Assembly: GCA_015272215.1 (NCBI GenBank)
Contig: JACYMD010000083.1
Coordinates: 1-64,000, forward strand
Length of the DNA stretch: 64,000 nt
Origin: Rivularia sp. T60_A2020_040
GTDB lineage: Bacteria; Cyanobacteriota; Cyanobacteriia; Cyanobacteriales; Nostocaceae
Direction of reading: 5' to 3'
Shown: positions 47,330 to 53,899 of the stretch, in pieces
Numbering within the stretch: position 1 is the first letter of the stretch
Layout of the letters: each line of letters begins with the position of its first letter
Translations under genes and position numbers: made by a program
Notes under the pieces: generated by a model
What the model saw: the letters and a program-made list of their open reading frames with translations, nothing else
Told to the model about the DNA's origin: nothing
Databases searched by the model: none

Positions 47330-47347
47330 GGTGGGTTATTGCCCACC
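47330..47347 (+). terminator. Probable terminator after acnB
   Basis: GGTGGG and CCCACC form a 6-bp GC-rich stem with a TTATTG loop, followed by an A/T-rich stretch. It lies just after the acnB stop. Confidence 0.6.
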
Positions 47348-47364
47348 TTATAATTTATTTTTAA

Positions 47365-47403
47365 ACGCAGAGGAGCGCGGAGGTTAACGCAGAGGGACGC
47401 AGA
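47365..47403. repeat. AACGCAGAGG-type dispersed repeat
   Basis: Tandem AACGCAGAGG / GACGCAGA units of a type common in Nostocales. A related unit lies inside the barrel gene at 29572-29619, and a shorter piece lies at about 37284. Confidence 0.6.
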
Positions 47404-47464
47404 TAATTTTAAATACAAGCAGCAAAAATGTAAAAAGCTTTTTTGAATTTATTTATAAATTCTC

Positions 47465-48175
47465 ATGAACAAAATACCTGAAATTGGTGAATTCAATTAT
47501 TATGGAGTATTTCAAATTTACGATTACCGTGATATAGAGTATTTACCTGAAAATGTTTTCAATGACCTAAGTATACGAAAACTATCTATTGCTGATTGTT
47601 ATAAACTTAAAGAGTTGCCGGAAAGTGTCGGTAATTTAAGCTATCTTACTGAATTAGAGATTAAAGGTTGTATAGGGGATTTGAGTGATTTTACCAAAGT
47701 TCCTGATAGTATTGGAAAGCTTAAACGTCTGGAAAGCCTTACGATTGTAGGTACAGCAATACAATCATTACCCAATAGTATTGGTAATCTGGAAAACTTA
47801 ACATACTTATAAATACATAATAATTGGAATTTACATCAGTTGCCTGAAACTATTGGTAATTTGAAAAAATTAAAAACCTTGCGTCTTGAAGGTGGAAAAT
47901 TAATGTCTTTACCAGAAAGTATTGGTGAATTAGAAAATCTTCAATATCTTAATATAGAAAAAAATGATTTAGAATATTTACCAAAAAGTATTGGTGAACT
48001 GCAAAGTCTTCAAGAACTGTATATGAAAGAAAATTATTTGAGATTTTTGCCCGATAGTATTGGGGAATTAAAAAATATTAAATATATAGATGTAAAATAC
48101 AACTTGTTAGAAACTTTACCAGAAAGTATTCGGCATTGGAAGAATATAGATTGGGATTGGAAGAATTACATATAG
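47465..48175 (+). pseudogene. Leucine-rich repeat protein broken by an in-frame TAA
   Basis: The ATG at 47465 opens 115 codons of LRR sequence (LPESVGNLSYLTELEIKG, VPDSIGKLKRLESLTIVG, LPNSIGNLENLTYL) and then meets TAA at 47810-47812. The same frame continues without shift: HQLPETIGNLKKLKTLRLEG, LPESIGELENLQYLNI, LPKSIGELQSLQELYM and LPDSIGELKNIKYIDV, to a stop at 48175. The stop falls within a repeat unit, just where the pattern LxxLxL requires another residue. The second half has no start codon of its own except a TTG. The simplest reading is a single gene with a nonsense mutation. A functional truncated N-terminal product cannot be excluded. Confidence 0.8.
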
Positions 48176-48249
48176 ATGAAATTGTAGGTTGGGTAGAGCG
48201 ATCGCAAAACCCAAAACAACATAATTGGATTATTCATAATAAGTTAGAT

Positions 48250-48314
48250 GTTGGGTTACGGCACATAATTAATTATTCGTTTCATGTCAAGTATTCTCGT
48301 GTGCCTAACCCAAC
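48250..48314. repeat. MITE-like palindromic repeat, copy 1
   Basis: The arms GTTGGGTTACG... and ...TAACCCAAC bracket about 65 bases with the inner ATAATTAATTATTCGTTTCA. The second copy at 49298-49362 shares most bases and both arms, including CAACCTAC just outside. Two near-identical copies within 1.1 kb point to a mobile short element. Confidence 0.75.
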
Positions 48315-48424
48315 CTACAATTACTACCTTCTACGATTTCAATATTGCAAATAGGAAATTGGCACTGCCAACCCCTCTTCTACAATCGCGCTACATTATT
48401 GATAAAACTTGTAAAAATAACCCT

Positions 48425-48610
48425 ATGAAGTCTCTAAAAAACTACACAATTGTTATACATCCCGATGATAATAATACCTTCGTTGCTTATGTTCCAGCAA
48501 TTCCTAGTTGTCATGCTTGGGGACAAACCGATAATGAAGCTCGTGCTGAACTCGTCAATGTTTTTGAGATGATACAAGAGGAATATATTTCTCCAGAATT
48601 ATTTATTTAG
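48425..48610 (+). CDS. HicB-like antitoxin (type II) without visible HicA
   Basis: The start at the ATG at 48425 gives 61 residues: MKSLKNYTIVIHPDDNNTFV, AYVPAIPSCHAWGQTDNEAR and AELVNVFEMIQEEYISPEL. This is the HicB pattern of a partial RNase H-like fold with the conserved YVPAIPSCHAWG region. HicB normally neutralises a HicA mRNA interferase encoded next to it. No HicA-like ORF is visible on either side, so this is an orphan antitoxin or the toxin has been lost. The frame upstream of this start is not credible because it reads through the MITE-like repeat. Confidence 0.72.
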   Translation: MKSLKNYTIVIHPDDNNTFVAYVPAIPSCHAWGQTDNEARAELVNVFEMIQEEYISPELFI

Positions 48611-48652
48611 GCAGTAAAATAGAAACACATATAATAAATTGTCTCTAATCCG

Positions 48653-48880
48653 ATGACGACTATAATTGCTAGACCTTCATCAAAACTTGCCAGTATCAAA
48701 ATAGAAACGATAAATAATCTTCCGTTGTTTAAATTCAATAATGAATTACAAGCACGGATGGAACAACTATTAGAGCGCAAAAAAGCTGATTTACTAACTC
48801 AAGAAGAAACTATAGAGCTTGAATAAATAGGAGAGTTAGATAAAATTTTTACTCATATAAATGCGATTTTGGTAGCTTAA
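48653..48880 (+). pseudogene. Small conserved cyanobacterial ORF with an internal TAA
   Basis: The ATG at 48653 opens a 57-codon frame ending at TAA 48824-48826. The protein ends ELQARMEQLLERKKADLLTQ followed by EETIELE. The same frame continues with IGELDKIFTHINAILVA to a second TAA at 48880. Proteins of this kind in cyanobacteria, as I recall the pattern, have a continuous C-terminal helix after the charged helix, and the extension here has that character. I infer a nonsense codon, but a deliberately short product remains possible. Function is unknown; the small size and neighbours suggest an antitoxin-like partner gene. Confidence 0.5.
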
Positions 48881-48882
48881 AA

Positions 48883-49059
48883 ATGACTACTGATGATGCT
48901 ACTAAAGAACAGGTACGCACAAGACCAAATTATCTATACCCAGAAGATGATTCAATCCAGAGTGCGCGAGGTTTTTGGGTTCAAGCTGGGTTACATCCTC
49001 CCAAAGAAGATCCTCGGCGATTGCCATAATATGAGGATATAGAAAGTTTGTTGAATTAA
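48883..49059 (+). pseudogene. Small ORF of unknown function, possibly ended early by TAA
   Basis: The ATG at 48883 lies three bases after the previous frame. The product of 48 residues includes VRTRPNYLYPEDDSIQSARG, FWVQAGLHPPKEDPRRLP, then TAA at 49027-49029. In the same frame YEDIESLLN and a second stop at 49059 follow, which looks like a natural acidic tail after PRRLP. A CAA-to-TAA change would explain it. I do not recognise the family. Its position immediately behind the previous ORF suggests that the two were translated together. Confidence 0.4.
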
Positions 49060-49078
49060 TTTTTTAGAAATTGTAAAA

Positions 49079-49270
49079 ATGCTAGAGATACATAAAAACT
49101 ACGTAATTGACGAAAATCAACAACCTATCGCTGTACAAATTCCTATTACTGAATTTGAAAAAATCGAAGAAATTCTTGAAGATTACGTTTTAGAAAAACT
49201 AATGAAGGAAGTTCAAGGAGAAACGCCATTTAGCTTAGATGAAGCATTAATAGAATTAGAAAAAGAATAA
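49079..49270 (+). CDS. Small antitoxin-like protein
   Basis: A 63-residue protein, MLEIHKNYVIDENQQPIAVQ followed by IPITEFEKIEEILEDYVLEK and an acidic C-terminus ending ALIELEKE. The N-terminal strand-helix pattern is of the kind seen in antitoxins of the Phd/RelB type in cyanobacteria, usually encoded next to a RelE/ParE or PIN toxin. No such toxin is visible here, where a repeat region follows, so it is an orphan. The ATG at 49079 has no strong ribosome-binding site. The product is probably real but its role is inferred only from family pattern. Confidence 0.65.
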   Translation: MLEIHKNYVIDENQQPIAVQIPITEFEKIEEILEDYVLEKLMKEVQGETPFSLDEALIELEKE

Positions 49271-49297
49271 ATACGGAATATCCACAGAATAATCAAT

Positions 49298-49362
49298 GTT
49301 GGGTTACGACGCATAATTAATTATTCGTTTCATATAAAAAATTCCCGTGCGTCTAACCCAAC
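49298..49362. repeat. MITE-like palindromic repeat, copy 2
   Basis: Second copy of the element at 48250-48314, with arms GTTGGGTTACGACGCA and TGCGTCTAACCCAAC almost perfectly complementary. It lies between the antitoxin-like gene and the minus-strand gene at 49455. Confidence 0.75.
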
Positions 49363-49391
49363 CTACGAATAAAATATGTTTTGAAATTATT

Positions 49392-49443
49392 AGCCCACGC
49401 AGGTGGGCTTTGCTTGTGTAGCCCTAGACTTCCAGTCTAAGGG
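49392..49443. repeat. Tandem hairpins between convergent genes
   Basis: AGCCCAC/GTGGGCT (7-bp stem) at 49392-49409 and CCCTAGACT/AGTCTAAGGG at 49422-49443. The second hairpin has the same loop style as the CTGGGACT/AGTCCCAG hairpins of the dispersed repeat at 13070 and 58091. They sit just past the stop codon of the minus-strand gene at 49455 and may end its transcript. Confidence 0.55.
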
Positions 49444-49454
49444 TATTTATTACA

Positions 49455-49802
49455 TCAACCTTCCCCCAACAAGGAATTAAATTCCGATTTCAACGCTTTC
49501 ATATCCGCTATCCTCGCAACTATTACATTATCCTTACCCGCATCATTTAAACGAGATTTCCAATAACCAATACTCTCGGAATTATTCATCCAAAACTTAA
49601 TGACGGTATCTACTACTTCATCCATATTCCAGCCCCATTTTGAGGGTACTGGTTCGACTGTTTCTAGAAATGCATCGAGAGTACATTTATGGGTTCCCAA
49701 GTACTCTACACCTTGACTTTGAGGATTTTCTTCGCTTTGTTGTTGATGATTAAAAAATTGCCAAATAGGAGATACACCAACAATATCGAAAGTATATTTC
49801 AT
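49455..49802 (-). CDS. Conserved hypothetical protein
   Basis: A 115-residue soluble protein (MKYTFDIVGVSPIWQFFNHQ at the start, EPVPSKWGWNMDEVVDTVIK in the middle, and a C-terminus rich in Lys and Glu). I do not recognise its family and no motif or membrane segment is visible. The start ATG at 49802 is preceded by GGAGGA at good spacing, an unusually strong ribosome-binding site for this genome, which supports expression. It is isolated on the minus strand beyond the repeats, and diverges from the EamA gene with a gap of about 340 bases that contains nothing else I can identify. Confidence 0.65.
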   Translation of the reverse strand: MKYTFDIVGVSPIWQFFNHQQQSEENPQSQGVEYLGTHKCTLDAFLETVEPVPSKWGWNMDEVVDTVIKFWMNNSESIGYWKSRLNDAGKDNVIVARIADMKALKSEFNSLLGEG

Positions 49803-50139
49803 TGCATTCCTCCAGATTGTAAAAGAAACTTTTGATTTTTAAAGATATGTTTTAGCCGTTTTCTACGGACAAATTATTCAATAAAATCTAAATTATGGTA
49901 TTTGTTCTTCAAGAAAAACTAGCAATATAAACGATATAGTGCTAAAATCACTTTTGTACAAAGTTAGCAGTTAATCATCGAGAGTGCTAATATTTGTCTC
50001 GTAAGTTTGTCTGGTAAAAACACTGCACACAGCTTCATAGAATGCTAATATTTATAACCCTATTTATATTAAAATATTAAAGATTTTCACTACTTGAAAA
50101 GGGTAATTGACTGCTTTTTAATATTTCTTAATATTTGTA

Positions 50140-51036
50140 ATGACAGATTTTTTAGGGGAAATAGCGGCTTTGGCTGCTGCTTGTTTGTGGGCTATCGCAT
50201 CTATAGTTTATGCTCGTTTGGGTGCGCGTATTCCGCCATTACAGTTAAATCTGGTTAAAGGAATAATTGCGATCGCACTTTTTATATTCACCATTCTCGT
50301 TTCTGGTGAAATATTTCCCTCTATTGCGAGTTTACCAATGTTGTTGTTACTACTTAGTGGTGTGATTGGTATTAGTTTGGGGGATACAGCCTTCTTTATT
50401 ACTATAAATTGTTTGGGGGCGCGGCGAACATTGCTGATGCAAACTCTGACTTCTCCAATGTCAGCAATTTTTGGACTGATTTTTCTTCAAGAAAAGTTAA
50501 ATATTTTGGCTGGGTGCGGTATTTTATTAACAATATTGGGTGTGGCTTGGGTAGTAACAGAGCGTACTACCGATGTCAAAGATATTTCAACGGTGGAATT
50601 TCGACGCGGTGTCGGTTTTGGTTTGTTAACTGCTGTAGCGGGAGCAATTGGCGCGGTACTTTCACGGAGTGCGATTGCAGACAGTAATATTAATCCTTTA
50701 TGGGCAGCATTATTGAGGTTGAGTGCAGGAATATTGATTCTACTCATATGGGTATTTTGTAGACAGCAAGCCAGCTTTAGAATCAGTAATTTACGTAATT
50801 CACGAGTAATAGCAGGTACTATTTTTGCAGCGTTTTGCGGAACTTACTTAGGGATTTGGCTACAACAAACAGCAATTAAATTTACGTCTGTGGGAATTGC
50901 TTCAACTCTTTTACAAACTAGCCCAATTTTTATCATACCCTTGGCGATTTGCATGGGAGAAAAAGTCAGTATTCGAGCAATTTTAGGTGTTTTCATTTCA
51001 ATTGCAGGAATTGCACTGCTATTTTATCTCAAATAG
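50140..51036 (+). CDS. EamA/DMT family transporter
   Basis: A 298-residue inner-membrane protein of the drug/metabolite transporter superfamily with ten hydrophobic segments in two five-helix halves. The N-terminal half opens with EIAALAAACLWAIASIVYAR and includes GDTAFFITINCLGARRTLLM. The second half repeats the pattern with LLTAVAGAIGAVLSRSAIAD and ICMGEKVSIRAILGVFISIA, as expected for the tandem EamA domain. It exports or imports a small metabolite, and the substrate cannot be told from the sequence. The start is the ATG at 50140. It is a single gene, convergent with the oxygenase gene, with an STRR array between. Confidence 0.9.
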   Translation: MTDFLGEIAALAAACLWAIASIVYARLGARIPPLQLNLVKGIIAIALFIFTILVSGEIFPSIASLPMLLLLLSGVIGISLGDTAFFITINCLGARRTLLMQTLTSPMSAIFGLIFLQEKLNILAGCGILLTILGVAWVVTERTTDVKDISTVEFRRGVGFGLLTAVAGAIGAVLSRSAIADSNINPLWAALLRLSAGILILLIWVFCRQQASFRISNLRNSRVIAGTIFAAFCGTYLGIWLQQTAIKFTSVGIASTLLQTSPIFIIPLAICMGEKVSIRAILGVFISIAGIALLFYLK

Positions 51037-51103
51037 CTGATATTCTCTCACGATATCATGTCCGGTTAAACACTCATAAGAAAGTTGCTTCGGGAACATT
51101 CAA

Positions 51104-51127
51104 CAATTACCAATTACCAATTACCAA
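51104..51127. repeat. STRR array overlapping the 3' end of the oxygenase gene
   Basis: About three AATTACC heptads. On the minus strand the first GGTAA provides the terminal Trp (TGG) and stop codon (TAA) of the oxygenase gene. The same heptad ends the kinase fragment at 12610. Confidence 0.75.
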
Positions 51128-52020
51128 AAATTTTCTTTCCAAAAAACACATTGTCTTTGTTGAGGTGAAAGATTTTTACTTAACAATTGTAAATCTTCGT
51201 TACTAAGGAAAGAGGCACCATAATGATTATGTACTACTGGTTTTCTAGAAGTATAATCAAAAAATACTGTATACCGATCAGAAGATACTGGTACTTTACC
51301 TCGATGAAATATACCACCAGTAGCAGCTAAAATAACCGTTCCTGCAATTCCGGTACAGGACTTAAATTCTGATGGAGATATTAGTTTCTCCATGGTTTTA
51401 TCTTGAATGTAACCATGATTATATTTTAAAGAAGAAACTAATTTAGGGGTAAAAAACTTAGGAATATATTGAAATGGACCATTATTATCATCTACATCAT
51501 TGAGATAAATTACAATTTTTAAGACTTTTTTATCTTCAGGATCTATATGCCATAGTCTTGATTTTGATTGAACTTTGTTGGCAATATCCCTACGAAAATA
51601 GGCTCCATGATAAGCCACTGGTAAGCCAATATAATTCTCAACTATGTTAATTAAACGTTGCTCTAAACCCCAGATAAAAATTTCTTCATGTTCTAAAATT
51701 TGTTGTGGTGTAGCATGAATGACGAATTCGTTCTTATTGTCAGAAATATTTGCTGATATTTTTGGCATTAAGATTTTAGCAGCTTCAAGCATCGACTCGG
51801 TAGAAGGAATTGATAAGGCTTCTAAGGAAGTAATTGCTACTCCTTCACTTCTCAACTTCGCGATTAAATCTTGCTCGTAATCCGAAATAACTGGTAAGTT
51901 CTCACAGTGTTTTTTCTGCGCTGCTCGGAAATTAAGTTCAGCTTGAGTACAGAAAAACGGAAGTTGACGGGTATTTAACAGAACTTCGTTCCGAATTTTG
52001 TAGACAATCCTTTTATACAT
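51121..52020 (-). CDS. 2-oxoglutarate/Fe(II)-dependent oxygenase, PhyH-like
   Basis: A 299-residue protein with the iron ligands of the 2OG-Fe(II) oxygenase cupin fold: HxD in RLWHIDPED near residue 165 and the distal histidine in GGIFHRGKVP near 237, with a 2OG-binding arginine in SSDRYTVFFDYTSR. It resembles phytanoyl-CoA dioxygenase-type enzymes. The substrate is unknown. The N-terminal 80 residues are a helical extension. The C-terminus ends in WKENFW, where the last Trp and the stop are read from STRR sequence, so the natural end may have been replaced. The gene is a single unit on the minus strand; about 460 bases separate it from the response-regulator gene. Confidence 0.8.
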   Translation of the reverse strand: MYKRIVYKIRNEVLLNTRQLPFFCTQAELNFRAAQKKHCENLPVISDYEQDLIAKLRSEGVAITSLEALSIPSTESMLEAAKILMPKISANISDNKNEFVIHATPQQILEHEEIFIWGLEQRLINIVENYIGLPVAYHGAYFRRDIANKVQSKSRLWHIDPEDKKVLKIVIYLNDVDDNNGPFQYIPKFFTPKLVSSLKYNHGYIQDKTMEKLISPSEFKSCTGIAGTVILAATGGIFHRGKVPVSSDRYTVFFDYTSRKPVVHNHYGASFLSNEDLQLLSKNLSPQQRQCVFWKENFW

Positions 52021-52318
52021 AATTTTAGTTAGAGGTAAAGCACAGGGATAATCGAAAGGTAAACAAATCTTAAAAAATAGATGTATAAAATATGATTAAA
52101 GTAGCCAAATAAACAATTACATATTTTTCCTGACATCAACTAAACTAAACAGAAAATTTGCAGAAAATTTACTTTGATCGGAGATTACTTAATACTTGCT
52201 TTATAGTTTTGTTGATAATCAAATTTTTTTGCTTTCAAAGAATTACTTTCTTAAAATAAATCAAAATATATTCAACTGTAGTATTACATAAATCTAGTTT
52301 TTTATAGTAACACAACAA

Positions 52319-52348
52319 AGTCCCAGAATTTGAGTATGTTCTGAGACT
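52319..52348 (-). terminator. Hairpin after the response-regulator gene
   Basis: AGTCCCAGAA and TTCTGAGACT pair over ten bases with one mismatch around a 10-base loop. It lies 130 bases past the minus-strand stop of the EAL response-regulator gene. On the minus strand a weak T-rich sequence (TTTGTTGTG) follows. No other feature is visible in the 52021-52478 gap. Confidence 0.4.
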
Positions 52349-52478
52349 TGGTGTCATCTATATGATGTAAATATTGTCAAGACTAGTGGGAAACAAATTT
52401 ATATTTATTGATTTATATTGTTAATTCAATACAATATATGGTGTGTTATTTTTTCGTAAAGGAAGTAATTTGCAAGTT

Positions 52479-53693
52479 TTAGATTATTAAGCGTTTATCG
52501 GTAAGTAATAATTCCTCAAACTCTGCTGCGGGTAAAGGGTGGCTTAAAAGATAACCTTGGGTTTTATCACATTTATATGCCCGGACAATATTTAATTCTG
52601 CTTTAGTTTCCACACCCTCAGCAACTACTTCTAAATTTAGATTATGAGCCATTTCAATAATGCCTTTAGTTATTGCTGCTTTTTGTATATCTTTATCAAT
52701 ATTATGGATAAAATAGTGGTCTATTTTCAAAGTATTTATTGGTAGTTGTTTCAAATAAATCAGAGAAGAACGACCTACACCAAAGTCATCAATAGCAAGT
52801 TTTAAACCATAAGATTGTAACTCCTCCATTCGATTAATTGCTGTATTCACATCTTGCTCAACCATCCCTTCTGTAATTTCTAATTCTAAAGCGGAGGGAT
52901 GCAGATTATTGTCTGCTAATACTGAAAGTATTTTGGAAACAAAATCTGGCTGAATTAATTGATTAATTGAAATATTAACTGTAGAATAGAAATTTTTATA
53001 ACCTGCATCTTGCCATATTTTGGTTTGCTTACAAACATTCTTAATTAACCATTCTCCAATTGGAATAATTAAACCTGTCGATTCAGCTAAAGGGATTAAT
53101 TCTGCTGGAGAAATTAAACCTAATTCTGGACTTTCCCAGCGGATTAAACTTTCAGCAGCAACTATATTACCCAAATCACTATCAACAATTGGTTGATAAT
53201 TAACTTGAAATTCTTTGAGGTTTCTTTTTGCTAAAGTTTTTAGCAAACAAGTTTTTAATATCTGAAATTCTGGTAAAAATCTAGCAGTATTTTTATTTGT
53301 TTTAGAAATATATTTGAAAGCAGTTACTTTCTTTTCCAAGCGACTCATGATTGTATTTAACAATTCCGAACGAGTAAATGGCTTGGTAAGATAATCATCA
53401 GCACCCAAATTCATCCCTTTACGTAAATCAGCTTTAGCAGTTCTAGCTGTAAGAAAAACAAATGGAATGGTTGCCGTAACTGCTTGTAAATGTAGCTTTT
53501 TTAAAACTTCATAACCATCAAGATTTGGCATCATTAAGTCGCACAAAATTAACTCTGGTACTTCAGAAATTGCTAAATCTATTCCTATTTTTCCGTCCGC
53601 AGCAGCTAGAGTTTCAAAACTTTCAGCTTCGAGTAAATCCAAAATGTTTTCACGTACTGATTCTTCGTCTTCAATTACTAATATTTTAGTCAT
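52479..53693 (-). CDS. Response regulator with EAL (cyclic-di-GMP phosphodiesterase) domain
   Basis: The N-terminal receiver domain (residues 1-120) has the acidic pocket IEDEES, the phospho-acceptor Asp in LILCDLMMPNLDG and the KPF lysine. The C-terminal EAL domain (about 150-404) keeps the likely catalytic residues: the metal-binding Glu in AAESLIRW (ESL in place of EAL), Asn in NISINQ, Glu in LEITEG, Asp-Asp in IDDFGVG, Lys in TLKIDHYF and Glu in AEGVETK. It should hydrolyse cyclic di-GMP when active. The ATG at 53693 (MTKILVIEDEE) is preferred over one 66 bases upstream, because receiver domains start there. The kinase gene 206 bases upstream on the same strand is its likely partner. Confidence 0.92.
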   Translation of the reverse strand: MTKILVIEDEESVRENILDLLEAESFETLAAADGKIGIDLAISEVPELILCDLMMPNLDGYEVLKKLHLQAVTATIPFVFLTARTAKADLRKGMNLGADDYLTKPFTRSELLNTIMSRLEKKVTAFKYISKTNKNTARFLPEFQILKTCLLKTLAKRNLKEFQVNYQPIVDSDLGNIVAAESLIRWESPELGLISPAELIPLAESTGLIIPIGEWLIKNVCKQTKIWQDAGYKNFYSTVNISINQLIQPDFVSKILSVLADNNLHPSALELEITEGMVEQDVNTAINRMEELQSYGLKLAIDDFGVGRSSLIYLKQLPINTLKIDHYFIHNIDKDIQKAAITKGIIEMAHNLNLEVVAEGVETKAELNIVRAYKCDKTQGYLLSHPLPAAEFEELLLTDKRLII

Positions 53694-53770
53694 AACTATA
53701 TAATTAAAATTATTTACTGATTTACTGATTGTTTTATTAAAAAACTGAAAATTAATCAATAATATTTAGA

Positions 53771-53808
53771 TAAATAAACATTAAATAAACATTAAATAAA
53801 CATTAATT
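53771..53808. repeat. 11-bp tandem repeat upstream of the EAL regulator
   Basis: Three to four copies of ATAAACATTAA in tandem between the histidine kinase and response-regulator genes. The 11-bp period is close to one helical turn. It lies about 80 bases before the regulator start and could be part of its promoter or a binding site. Confidence 0.55.
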
Positions 53809-53899
53809 AATCATGAAATAAGGTTCTATTCTACAAGAGGATTATTTGCGATCGCCATAGTAATTACACTTAAAAGTATCTACGTACATTGACAAGTAT

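Noticed and set aside
48136-48354. A 72-codon plus-strand frame spanning the end of the LRR gene and the first palindromic element
   Set aside because: It crosses the repeat in a shifted frame and has no homology.
47465-49059. TAA recoding (read-through to an amino acid) as an explanation for the three interrupted ORFs
   Set aside because: Many intact genes in the window end in TAA, so general reassignment is excluded. Decay by point mutation is simpler.
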